The translations under genes were made by a program, and so were the position numbers. Positions 34,910 through 45,850 of a stretch of DNA of 64,000 nucleotides are shown here, in pieces. A model generated the notes under the pieces. It saw only the letters and a list, made by a program, of their open reading frames with translations, ran no database searches and was not told the DNA's origin. The DNA comes from Fragilariopsis cylindrus CCMP1102. Taxonomy: Eukaryota > Bacillariophyta > Bacillariophyceae > Bacillariales > Bacillariaceae. Where the stretch lies: the NCBI GenBank assembly GCA_900095095.1, contig FMBT01000291.1:682001-746000 (forward strand), given 5' to 3'. Position 1 is the first letter of the stretch. Each line of letters starts with the position of its first letter.

Positions 34910-35206
34910 TTATGATCTCATGCGAGCATTTTTACGGGGTGTCCCGACACAGGCATGGCATTTGTACACAACATAGCGTGATGAATTGTTCGCACTGCTT
35001 CCTTTTGTTCGTCTCACCATGTCCGATGTTTTATGCGCCACTGTTCCGTCACCTGATCCACCACAGTACCATCGTCCGCAGACGCAGCACGAACGAGCCT
35101 TGTGCGGTGCTCGCATGCGGTGACCGTCATTGTCGCAGCATCGGATGTGACACGATGGGTGCGAGCATTCAGCGTTGGGGTACTTTGAGACTTCTAAAAA
35201 ACCCAT
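34910..35206 (-). pseudogene. Cys/His-rich frame, possible transposase zinc-binding tail remnant
   Basis: A 98-codon frame on the minus strand has regularly spaced Cys and His: CSHPSCHIRCC, then HKARSCCVCGRWYC, and later SSRYVVYKCHACVG. The order H, CxxCG, then a YxCxxC close to the end resembles the C-terminal zinc-binding tail of PiggyBac-type transposases. No catalytic domain lies upstream, since the DHHC gene begins only 600 bases away on the other strand. The stretch is also richer in G and C than its surroundings. If the assignment is right, this is a short leftover of a DNA transposon; a chance frame is the main alternative. Confidence 0.27.
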
Positions 35207-35805
35207 CGATTTGTTTTGGAATACCTAGGAAATATTCAATATTATGATTGCTCCATAAAGTAGAAAGTGGCTGTCGGTTGTCGGGGAACAAAACAGGATG
35301 AAGGAGGATAAACTGATTTTCGATTTTTTTTAAATCGTGGATGTTCCTGAGAACAACATGGAACATCAGTACTAGTATTTACTTGCGCGCACTGCGCAGG
35401 CACGCAGCGCTCGCATTAAAAAAATCAACAACTCATCTATTTTGTCCGTTATCGGTTACGGATGCGTTAAAATGTCTAGACATACCCTACATGCAGACCG
35501 CTACTTTACAACTTGTCATTATTGTCAACATACAAACAATTACAATGTACTGCGGCGCTTTTCCTTCTACGATAATTGTTGCAACTAAACTACCGAGTAA
35601 CAACTTTGCAGTACAAACACAACTGAAAAGAATTTATTGAATAGAATTGGAACTGGTGAAACTTGGAATTTTCGGCGTCACCTACCGTATCTAACGTGCA
35701 CCGTAATTACGACGGTGTTCCGTTGAAAAATAAATATTACTATATTCTTCCTGGTATCCGCTTAAAGATAAGATAAACACACCACAGCGTACACAATCAA
35801 TTATC
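35207..35805. other. Intergenic upstream of DHHC gene
   Basis: No supported frame. It contains the promoter region of the gene starting at 35806. Confidence 0.4.
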
Positions 35806-37082
35806 ATGGCTAATTTAGTACGGACGGTACGGCCCAATGGATTAGTTCGACCTTATACGCCTACTCAAATATCAACATGGTTCTTCCTTCCTACACTCGT
35901 TTTGGAATTCTTCTTTTTTGTATCACCCATTCTACCATTGGCAGCATCGATTCCTTGTACTATAGTTTTCTGTGGCTTTGCAGCCTCTTCCACGTACTTT
36001 GGCTATATGGCAATGAAAATTGATCCGTCCGATCCGCGATTACATATAAATAATAATAATAATAATAATAATAATAGTAATAATAACAATGATGACGACG
36101 ACGATAACAATAACAACAACAACGGTGGGAATGGTATATCATGCCGTCATTTTGATCCACAAGAACCGACCAAACAATGTTGGATATGTGATATCCAGGT
36201 AGGAGAAAAATCAATGCATTGCAAATTTTGCAACAAATGTGTGGATCAATTTGATCATCACTGCATGTGTAAGTATTGAAATAGAGGATTGTCTATTCTA
36301 TTTAGTTGTTTTGTTTTGTTTTGTTTTGTTTTGTTTTGTTTAAATCGATTGAATTGAATTCAATTGAATTCAATTGAATTGAATAAATACTATCGTTCTT
36401 TTATCCACTCAATGTCTGATTTATTTTTTCGTTTCTCCACTCTGCAGGGCTCAATACATGCATCGGTAAAGCCAACTATCCATACTTCTTCCGAACTATG
36501 GTTTCTTTAAGTATCATGCTCCTAATTCAGGCGGTCATACAAATTGCGTTAATACTAGACATATATCTAGGTAGTGATTCCTCTGATGCATCTAATTCAT
36601 CTAAGGAAAGAGCGAAAGCTTGGTTTGGAGTGGAAACAACAGTATTACCCGTAGTAGTGGTCATGGGGGTATTTATACTCTTTAGTTTAGTTTCATTATC
36701 ATTGATCGGTCAATTACTAATATTCCATCTGAAACTTCAACGGGAGGGTATAACAACGTACCAGTTTATAGTTAGAGACAATCAAAATCGACGAGAACGA
36801 ACTAAAAAAGAAAATGATCTCAAACTTAGACGGCTATTGGCGGTTGGTAAAGCAAAGGAAGAATGTAATAACACACTTGTTTTTCGGCTTGAGAAAGGTG
36901 GCATGCTGCGTGAGAAATGTGGCCTGACATGTTGCGATCCATTAAAAATGGAGGACGAAGAAAATAATAATAATAATAATAATAATAATACCTCTACTAA
37001 TAATAGCAACAGAAATTCGAATGGAGCCAATAATGAGACAACATCACCCTCAGTGAACAGGGAAAACGACGATGAGGCGTAG
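35806..37082 (+). CDS. DHHC-type protein S-palmitoyltransferase
   Basis: Exons 35806-36268 and 36448-37082, joined at GTAAGT...CTGCAG, give 365 residues. Two membrane spans (residues of about 22-65) precede an Asn/Asp tract. The zinc-finger DHHC domain follows: CRHFDPQEPTKQCWICD, then MHCKFCNKCVDQFDHHCM and WLNTCIGKANYPYFF. The intron splits the codon right after DHHCM, inside the domain. Two more spans follow, then a TTYQF sequence in the position of the family's TTxE motif and a charged, Asn-rich tail. DHHC enzymes transfer palmitate to cysteines of cytosol-facing proteins at Golgi, ER or plasma membrane through a cysteine acyl intermediate. The catalytic Cys is present; the target is unknown. 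Confidence 0.9.
36300..36383. repeat. Intron-borne (TTTTG)n and self-complementary GAATTCAATT repeat
   Basis: Inside the DHHC intron, (GTTTT)n of about seven units runs directly into several copies of AATTGAATTC. The second tract is its own reverse complement, so it can fold into a hairpin in the pre-mRNA. Confidence 0.85.
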
Positions 37083-37200
37083 TCAAAGAATACATTATAC
37101 GAAACACGAGTGAATGAATCGTTCGTATTGTGGCATCAAACCGATAATTTTTAAATGATTCTAATAATGTATTATTATATTATATTATATTATATTATAC

Positions 37201-37600
37201 TATTGTAGTTTTCGTGAACATTGATAATAAGGATCAATACATATATTTATTAAAAAAAAAACTTTTCCACTAAATTTTCAAAAGTAGTATATTATGGTCC
37301 AGTATAGTCTTCTTGTATAGGAAAAAAATAATTGAGTCTGAAAATTTTAGTTCCACTAGTCTATTTTGTGAGCCCAAACATACATACCTTTTAAAATAAC
37401 TTACTCATGAATGACTAGTGATTCAAAATGTGTACGCGCTAAAATCAAATATTACGCGCTAAAATATGCCGAGAAAAGATAGGAGGTAGGATTTTCCGAT
37501 ATTCTCTTCATTAAAACAACGAAATGAACGAAACGAAACGAAATGAACTAAACAAACAAAACGAAACCAAAGACGAACCAATAACCAATGCAACAATACA
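37201..37600 (+). repeat. Left arm of long inverted repeat
   Basis: Starts TATTGTAGTTTTCGTGAACA and matches the reverse complement of the right arm through about 390 bases. Shared blocks include GGTCCAGTATAGTCTTCTTG, CATGAATGACTAGTGATTCA, GATAGGAGGTAGGATTTTCC and CATTAAAACAACGAA. By eye the arms are about 85 percent alike, with a few short indels. No clear target-site duplication is seen next to the outer end. Confidence 0.88.
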
Positions 37601-37894
37601 GGTGATTCACTCATAACAGCATATGTTATTCCCTCTTCTTCTTCTTCTTCTCTTTTTTTTCTTCTTCATCTTCTGTTACCATTCAGTCACTATTTCATCG
37701 TCGTGTCGTCAATCAATACATGAATACAACGTCGTCAATACATGAATACAATGGTGATGTACAGTAGAATTCGAATGGAAAGCAATTATACTATCATGAC
37801 ATCTACAATGACTACTGTTGTTGTTGCACTTGCAGTTACTTTATAGTATTTTCTTATATGTGAACTTTTTTAAACCAAACTAATATTTAAAACA

Positions 37895-38290
37895 TAAAAC
37901 CCCCTCCATCAACTGATGTTGGATCTATATATACATTAATAAGTACCATTTCAATGTTTACAGTTTCATTACAACCTTTCAAAGTCTCTTTAATAGTCAT
38001 TACTTTAAATTATTCAGATGGAGGATCAAGATCTCGAAATCTATATATAATTACTTTATCTTTACTTTTAAGACAATCCAATTCGCTTTGATCAAAATGA
38101 AACAAAGCAGAGGATGCAGGCAACTTTCTAGACTCTGCATGTGCTTCTTTAATACGTCATTACCAGTAGTGCATTTATCTATATCAGTTGTTGGTAAAAT
38201 AACACTGATCTCTTGTTCAGTTACAACTGCATCATCATTATCACCACTACCATTACCACCATCGTTAAGCTTGTTTCTGATAACGTTGTT
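37895..38290 (-). pseudogene. Broken coding remnant inside the inverted repeat
   Basis: On the minus strand, stretches with protein-like composition are visible (DKCTTGNDVL; KSKDKVIIYRFRDLDPPS; MTIKETLKGCNETVNIEMVL), but they are not in one continuous frame and stops intervene. I recognise no family. They could be the decayed cargo of the element or an unrelated host fragment. Confidence 0.35.
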
Positions 38291-38399
38291 TATCAGCTTC
38301 TTGTTGTTCTGTATCGTTTTAGTGGTACAGATTCGTTGTCGACCTCCGTTTATATATTGGTTATCGTAGTTTATTGTCGTTTCGGACAGTTGTATTATT

Positions 38400-38910
38400 A
38401 TTTTCTACTACCACCCTTTGAGATTGTACGGTGGTGGTTATTCTTTTTCTTTATTGTAGATTCGTTACAACCTCCATTGGAGATTGTACGGTGGTGTTGG
38501 TTCTTGCGTGGTCTTATCGGTATGTTGCCATTCTTCGTATCGATTCGACGTTGTTGTTTCGCTTGTTTCTTCTTGGCGATGGTATTGGTTCTTCTTAGTT
38601 AAGCGGTTCACGACGTTACGTGAGGTGCTTGTTGTTAATTTAAGTGGGGCTTGTTATTGTGTTTGTTGGTTCACAAAATGCGGGCTTCAATGTATTATTA
38701 TTGATCGATTCGATCATTGTTATCAATCCATAATGTTTTGTTTCGACATTGTTGACCTTGTTGAGGTCATCGTCGTAGTTTATTGTCATATCCTATGGTA
38801 ATATTAAATGTATTCAAATCTTTTAATTCCCGGGATGTCATCTTTTCTTTTCCTCTCTCTCTCTCTTTCTTCAGTTCATTTTCCCCTTCACTTGTTGTCT
38901 CTCTCTTTCT
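38400..38910. repeat. Irregular internal repeats in the element
   Basis: The motif GAGATTGTACGGTGGTG occurs twice (about 38422 and 38481), each near a GATTCGTTACAACCTCC-like string. GTAGTTTATTGTC occurs near 38367 and 38775. The stretch looks like diverged tandem duplication and has no credible gene. Confidence 0.5.
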
Positions 38911-39294
38911 ACTGTACTGTGTTGTATTGGTTCGTTCCTTCATTTGTTTGTTCATTCATTCATTCTTTCTTTTGTTCGTTCTTTTGTTCGTTGTTTTAAT
39001 GAAGAAACATCGGAAAATCCTACCTCCTATCTTTTTTCGCCATCGCGCGTACTATTTACATGTTATTTTTGAATCACTAGTCATTCATGAGTGAAAAGGT
39101 ATTTATGGGGAGGCATGTTTAGCTCACAAAATAGACAAGTGGAACTTAAATTTTCAAACTGAATTATTTTTTTCCAGTACAAGAAGACTATACTGGACCA
39201 TAATATACTACTTTTAAAAAGTTGGTGGAAAGGTTTTTTTTTAAATAAATATATGTATTGATCCTTATTATCAATGTTCACGAAAACTACAATA
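38905..39294 (-). repeat. Right arm of long inverted repeat
   Basis: Reverse complement partner of 37201-37600. The outer end CTACAATA at 39287-39294 mirrors the left end, and homology fades toward the middle at a GAACCAATA block. The spacer between the arms is about 1.3 kb. Just outside, CAATACACTAT is directly repeated twice. Confidence 0.88.
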
Positions 39295-39695
39295 CACTAT
39301 TCAATACACTATTTTTTATACTTTCCAAGAATCGTTCCAAAGAAATAAAATGTACTGTAGATCAATATTATTCGACCATAGCGATCGAAAAGAATAGATG
39401 AATAGCGAAGTTTGAATTTCCTTTGAGCATAATTCTTGACGTACAATTATTCTTAACTTTCTTTTCAGACCTGTAAAAGAAACTTATTATTATATTTTTT
39501 AGGAAGATAGAGATTTTCTTCACTTCTTCATCGTGATTTCTACAGTGCACTGCAAACGAAAGATGTGAAAAAGTGATACTGGGAATTGGAGCTAATGAAA
39601 TGAGTACTGTAGACGTTAAAAAAGTTTTAGAAGTAATACATAACTGCTAAAAGGTAACTGAGCTATAAAGAACTATTGCATATAGCAGTTTAATT

Positions 39696-42600
39696 CTATC
39701 TGAATTTCCCACCCTTTTTGATTCCCATCTGGCCTGTGGCAGCCTTGGCCCGTGCCAATCCTGTTCCACCACCTTTGAGCAGTCCTCCACCTTGTCGTAC
39801 TTGCTCGTTCATTGCACCAACTTCCCCTTCCAACCATGCAAAGTTCTTATTACGCTTCGCGCGAGCCTTGCCGTCTTTCTTGTCTTGATCCTTCCTTCGC
39901 TCTGTCTCAATAAAGGCACCATCGATACGAAGTTCACGAGTGATTGCCTTATGTTCGCGTTTGTATTCCCGACGAGTTCTATCAAGCGCTGTTTGCATTG
40001 ATTTCTTGCCCTTATCCTTAGACATAGAATATCGTTCTGGATCCTCCATACGAGGGGCCAATGTTTTGATGGACATATCAGCAATACTAGCTCTCCCTCT
40101 TCTCTGCAAGGGAACCCTCTTCGTTGGACATACTTCGGCAATCAAAACTGCAAGTCTAGATATCTTTTTTTGAAGCTGTGGTGGATATGACTTCGGTTGT
40201 AAACTCAAGATAGCACTGGTAACTTCATACAATAACTCCGTTTCGGCTGACACCGAGAACGATCCCTTGAGGGACAAAGTACATTTTTCTACCAGACTTA
40301 TGCATAACGAGAGCAAAGCCACCGCAATTTCTGATGTTTCATTGTTCGTGATGAAATCCTTCTCAAGTTTTAAGGAGGGAAGGCTAGTATTCCCGTCATC
40401 TTCGTATTTTGAAATCTTGTCACGTAGCGACCGGCAAAAGGGTTGGTTGTATGCTGCTTGAAGAGCAGGGTTGGAGAAGTTTCCCATGTTGGGAGAAAAC
40501 AATCGAATTGCCGATGCAACGAAACTCAATGCTTCTGGAACAACTCGTTTCGCTTCCTTCGTATATTCCATCAGTAAACCTGAGCACATGATACCCATTG
40601 TAAGGTCATATGTAGATAACACTGGTGTTTGAGCCGTAATCTGAGCCAAGAAAATGATTGCCGGAGTGACTACATGATGACGACGATCTGTGACAGGGAA
40701 AATATGCCCGAGAGCACGAATCAAAAGAAAAACTCCAGTCGATGGCCATGCGGACCATTCTTCCATACCTCCATCGTCATTGTGAACAAAATCAGAATCA
40801 CGTAATCGTTTCTCGTGTGCATTACGAAGAACGCCAATACGACGACTCCACACGGCACCGGCACTCTCTGGAGAATCTTGAGCCATATCGTACATAACTT
40901 TAGCGATGTTATTCATTTGTTCGTATCGTCCAAGTTCTTTCCCACCATCTCCGGAACTAAAAATTGCATCTCCCACCGCAATGAATCGACGCAGCAAGAC
41001 ATCATAAAAGTTTTGCATTCTTTCACCATTCCTATGGTCCAGACGTACTGAATTGGATGCATATATTCGTTTAATGATAATTGAGGCGTCTTTTCCAGTC
41101 GAGGCGTATTTGGCAATCAAATCATGTAGGCCTTCCAAAGTTGTTACTGCCTCGAATACATAAGGCATTTCATTTCTGTGTTCAACCAAACAAAACGAAA
41201 ACGTCAATATAGTAAGTAAGTGAAAAAAGGGAAATGTTATTACCAAGGAGACACAAAGGAAGGAGATAGTTCCTGAAGGTACTATGTGGCATTATTTTTT
41301 ATTTGGTGAATCTATTGTCAATATGAAGATGCGAGAGCAAAACGCCCAAGAAGCATCCCATAATACACGAGTACGAAATACACAGCAACAATCATCAAAG
41401 ATGAAAGGCTGCATAATCACGTGTGACGAATAAAGAAGAAAACACCGCTTGTAAACACAAAGACGAAATGAGTAACGTACCTAGCTTTTTCTTTCGCCTT
41501 TTTCCGTTTCAATTGTAATTCGATATCTTTATTATCCTCTGTAGGCTTCTGGACAACAACTTCTTTTTCACTCGGACGGACATTTTTGGGAATCACATTT
41601 TCCTCTATGTCGCCATCGTCATACTCAACAGTGTATGTGACGCTGTCATCACCATTTTTGTGAACTTTAGTAACTATTGCATCGTACCAGTTCTCACGAC
41701 CATCATATTGATCCTTTGCACGATAATTACCACGTACACGACTTCCCTCTGGAAGTGGATGGCAAGTATCACCTTCTTCAGCATCAGAATTTGAATCGTC
41801 ATCTGAATCAGACTGATCACTCTCTACGATGTTCCCGTCCTTATCAAAAGATTTAAGCCCATCTGCAGTAAATTTCACTTCAAGACCATCCTTATTGTCA
41901 TCATCATCATCATCGTCGTCGGAATCTGATAATTCGTCTGGATTACGATGTTGTCGCTTTGGTTTCTTATTTTTCTTCTTAGTATCGCCACTCACAGAAA
42001 TATCGGAAAAGTCATCCTCTTCAAAGTCACCATTCATTCTCGCTAATCGTCGAGTTTCCAATTCATGTAGTTGTTCTGATTTCTCCTTGGCTATCTCTTC
42101 GGGTGTTTTAGTCCGATCGGTTGCTCTTCTTTTGGGTACACTCATCATTTCACGTAGTTGTGAATTCCATTCCTTCATTTCCTTATCTTCCTGCGTTGGT
42201 TCAGGACGAACTTTTGGTCTCTTTTCATTTTTTCGAAACCGTAATAATTCAGACAAGTCCCCATAGTTCTCATCCATCTTTTCGAATGTATCTAATTGAT
42301 CTTCCTTTGCTTCCATCTTAACTGCTTTCATTGCTTTTCTTCGTGCGATAAGATCATCCAATTCATTCTTTCTTGTTTGACCGTACAGTTTGGACAAATC
42401 AGTACCTGTTTGCAAATTATTTCCATATATATTGGGAGTACCCATTGAGGACAAACCCGCTCCACCAAAATGCAGTTCTGTATCCACTGCCTCTAAATTA
42501 CCTTTATGATCATCCTCGTCGTCTGAATACATTACTTCACTTTTGCTAGGATCAAGTTTTTGACCCTTATGGGTAAGAAGTGCGTCATTACTACCAAGAT

Positions 42601-43009
42601 TGTCGTCATCAATGTCGTCCAAACGATACTTAGAAGATCGATTAGATTGTCTGGTACGTTCTTTCACCAAACGCGCTAACATTTGATCTTCTGTTGACAT
42701 CTCTGGATCGTGTTGACCAATTCTCCTATCAACAAATGAATTAGATTTTTTAGAATCTCGTAAATTAGAACGTAATTGTGATTGTCGCCGTTGTAGGCTT
42801 TCTAGTGCATATTTAGTAGATTTTGGTTTCGAAATAGGTCGATTATGAACTTCATGCTTCGGACGTTTGTTTCGAGCTGTCATTTCGAAGGGATTACCAG
42901 GATCATTACCACCATTACGTTGGCCATTACCACCACCACCATTCTTCCGAACCAAGCCACGAGGCAAGGTGGTAAGTGATCTCTTGGCTTTGTTATTGCG
43001 TTTTCCCAT
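39696..43009 (-). CDS. NOP14: Nucleolar protein 14, with a Tudor-like insertion
   Basis: Exons 41481-43009 and 39696-41175, joined across a 305-nt intron (GTACGT...CACAG), give 1,002 residues in one clean frame. The N-terminus has the NOP14 pattern NPFEMTARNKR and NSFVDRRIGQHDPEMSTEDQ. The C-terminus has PLQRRGRASIADMSIKTLAP, then TRREYKREHKAITRELRIDG AFI and ends in a basic tail. The splice yields KARNEMPYVFEAV, matching the family's PFTFEAP-type block. NOP14 is needed for 18S rRNA maturation and 40S assembly in the small-subunit processome. Residues of about 410-480 hold an extra module: GSRVRGNYRAKDQYDGRENW, YDAIVTKVHKNG and YTVEYDDGDIEENVI, a Tudor-like barrel not part of the usual NOP14 layout. 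It sits after an acidic run. The start ATG 43009 fits MGKRNNKAKRS. Confidence 0.9.
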
Positions 43010-43739
43010 TGTTTTTCACAGGGTAGATTAAGCCAGGTATTTTTCTTTCCTGTTTTTTTTTTAATAACTGTTTACTATATCCATATTCGAATTTTATTTC
43101 GAAGCGACGATGTGCTAAAGCAAATAAAAAATAATGTTCCTTGTTTATGTTTCAGGACATGTAATTTTTTTACGGTGTTACCGTATGGATGGCTATCAAC
43201 TAAAATTGATGCCGTACAGGAGGACAGATTTGAATCACTAATTGATAATAATTCAAGACTGAATGTTCAATTCTGCACGTTCGTTCACTTTTTTATTGAT
43301 GTTGGTTTGTCTTGGTAATGCTGAAAAATCAATCGGCTGTTTCCCTTGCTATTATCATTGTATTACTCCATCGATTTGTTCCGATTGTGCATACAGCTAG
43401 ACTAGTTTGAATGAACTCGCTCAATCGACTTTTTCTTTAACAGTCATTTACGTCTTTACACCATATCGCTTACTAAGAAGTGCGGATGCCTGCGTAACGT
43501 GTGCATGATAATTTTCCTGTCTAATGCGGTAGTTTTCGGAGTCGGTTACACGAACAAATCATAGTACTTGTATAATACAAAGGAAAAAGAAAAAAAAAAC
43601 ACAAGAAAGGATCGAATCCAATCCAATCGAATCCGATCGAATCAGGTCATCGTCCTAGTAGGATTTGTCATACATATCCTAATTGTTGTCTCCTTAGAGA
43701 TTGAGTGAGTGTGAGCGCGATTTGCTTTTGAGTGCTGGG
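43010..43739. promoter_or_regulatory. Divergent intergenic region
   Basis: Lies between NOP14 (minus) and the spermidine synthase gene (plus). A GAATC-rich tract (ATCGAATCC variants) lies at about 43612-43645. No supported gene. Confidence 0.4.
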
Positions 43740-44953
43740 ATGAGCCACCTTCAAACTACTATCCAAAATGGCAACGGCAATAAACAGAAGGTTCGTGGAA
43801 TTTCTGATGGATGGTTTACCGAAACGGCAACAATGTGGCCGGGACAAAGATTCTCTCTTGCATTGGAGGGTGGTCCCGAAAACATGGAAAATTCTATTAT
43901 TTTTCATGAACAATCGGAATATCAAGAGATACTTGTTTTTCAATCTGCTCAGTATGGAAAAGTTTTTGCCATTGATGGTATTTTACAATTGACCGAACGT
44001 GATGCATTCACATTCCATGAAATGATGTCTCATCTTCCACTATTTTCCCATAGAAATCCAGAACATGTACTCATTGTGGGTGGAGGGGATGGTATTGTCT
44101 TACAAGAAGTTTTACGTCACAAGGAGGTAAAGAAGTGATCCTAGTAGAGATCGATCCATTAGTCATCCACGCAAGCAAAAACTACTTGAAACTTGTTCCT
44201 GCAGAATTGTACGATGATCCAAGAGTTGAGATTATCCATGCCGATGCAGCGGAATACGTCCAAGATCCAATGAATCATAATATGTTTGATATCATCCTAG
44301 CCGATACATTAGACCCATTAGGGCCGGCAGAATCACTTTTTGAACCAGAATTTTACGAATTTATGCATGCGGCCCTACGATCGAATGGTATCGTTTGTAC
44401 ACAGGGTGAAAATATGTTTATTCATTTTGATTTAATCCGTGATCTTATCGCTTGTTGTAAAGATATTTTTGGTCATGCCGAATATGCGACCACCAGTGTC
44501 CCATCGTAAGTACATTATGGTTTTTGTGTGTATCCTATTCAATACACCACTAGTATGTATTTAGATAACGTCGTCGTCATCATCGAAATAATACAATTAA
44601 AATAAATTGGTGCAATACGTCTCTCTCACACAACCCCCGCATCTGTTTCTCCTTTTGCTACTGGGAAACAAAGTTACCCTTGTGGTCAGATCGGATTTAT
44701 ATTGGCACATAAAGGCTCTTCCTCCGACAAGAATGTGAAGAGAAGTTGTAGTAAACCCGTCCGACGTCCCACATTCCAAAATGATTTAAAATGGTACAAT
44801 CCACAGATGCACCAGGCTGCATTTGTTTTACCGCAGTACGTAAAAGTAGAATTAGACGATGGTGAGTCAGTTCTTGATGAAATTTATAACGACGAAGATG
44901 ATGACGATGAAGAAGGTGATAGGTGTGTCTTATCAGGATGTATTATTAGTTGA
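43740..44953 (+). CDS. Spermidine synthase-like aminopropyltransferase, one frame slip
   Basis: ATG 43740 gives MSHLQTTIQN. Then come GWFTETATMWPGQRFSL, QSEYQEILVFQSAQYGKVFAIDG, HEMMSHLPLFSHRNPEHVLI and VGGGDG, the usual spermidine synthase order. After a one-base slip at 44137 (AAAGAAGTG context, net -1) the text resumes ILVEIDPLVIHASKNYL and FDIILADTLDPLGPAESLFE. The acidic residues that bind substrate amines and act as base (in ADTLDP, usually DSSDP) are present. Intron 44506-44673 (168 nt) leads to SYPCGQIGFILAHKG. The enzyme moves an aminopropyl group from decarboxylated S-adenosylmethionine to putrescine. A thermospermine synthase is a close alternative. The protein ends in an acidic tail. 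Confidence 0.82.
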
Positions 44954-45850
44954 TTATCATATGAAAAATTAATGACATACAGCCAGAAGAATGATTTACT
45001 TGGTTAAGTGAAAGATGCTCCTATAACCGACTGTTTTGACGCTATGTTAAGAGAATAGAATAAAAAATACCTAATATTAGATGACCTAAATATTGTATAC
45101 AACATGTTTCCACACTTTGGAATTGATGATTTCAATATTTGGAATCTTTCTTCTTCATAGCATACCTCTTCTTATTCCTTGAAATTTTCCTATTCATCTG
45201 CTTTTGTATCTCCTGGTTGGAGTGTGTGTTGTGCAAAGTTTTACAACTCATGATTTATATCACATATATTATATTTAGATGATGTTTCAGTTCACTACAT
45301 TTCTTTTTCATCCTTCTTTTGATATGCTGAGTATGCTTGTACTGTGATTTGTATAGGTTTGGCTGGTGAAGATGTGTATTGAAAGGGTACTGAATCGGTC
45401 CTTGACCTACCGTCCTTTTTTAGCATAGTTTGAAATTTAGCAATAGCCTCTAAAATTAATATACAGTACTTATTCGTACTGTACTGTACTACAAATATTT
45501 AAATATTATAAAATAATATCATTACGAGCCTAAACCCTAATAGGAATGTGCTTATGTGATTTTTTATTTTTGAAATCGATCCGTCATCGTCATAAAGCTC
45601 AAGCTACACGATACGCCTTCGCTAAGTATACACAAAAAAATCTGGAAATGCCATGCCACGCCATCCTTGACGAAGAAACAACCATTCTCTCTCTTTTCAA
45701 ATAAAAAAGCAGAACGAAGTCGACATCGGAGCATAAGTGAAACCCTCAATAAACCCACGCAACCCAACGCACCTTTAGTCATAGCAGATCAATCCTTGAA
45801 GCACTGTTACCTTTTTAACTGTCCACAGAACGGAATTAAGGAAGAAAACG
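44954..45850. other. Intergenic, about 0.9 kb
   Basis: No supported gene. It carries TACTGTACTGTAC near 45473-45488, one of the recurring palindromic strings. It ends with the 5' region of the desaturase gene. Confidence 0.45.

Noticed and set aside
38783-39094. 103-codon Ser/Phe-rich frame inside the inverted-repeat element
   Set aside because: Pyrimidine-rich strand artefact (CTCTCTTTC runs); no domain.
37201-39294. CRISPR-like array or LTR element as explanation for the paired repeats
   Set aside because: The arms are inverted, not direct, and the spacer has no reverse transcriptase or regular spacer-repeat pattern.
39792-40591. Several short frames opposite NOP14
   Set aside because: Shadows of the long minus-strand NOP14 gene.
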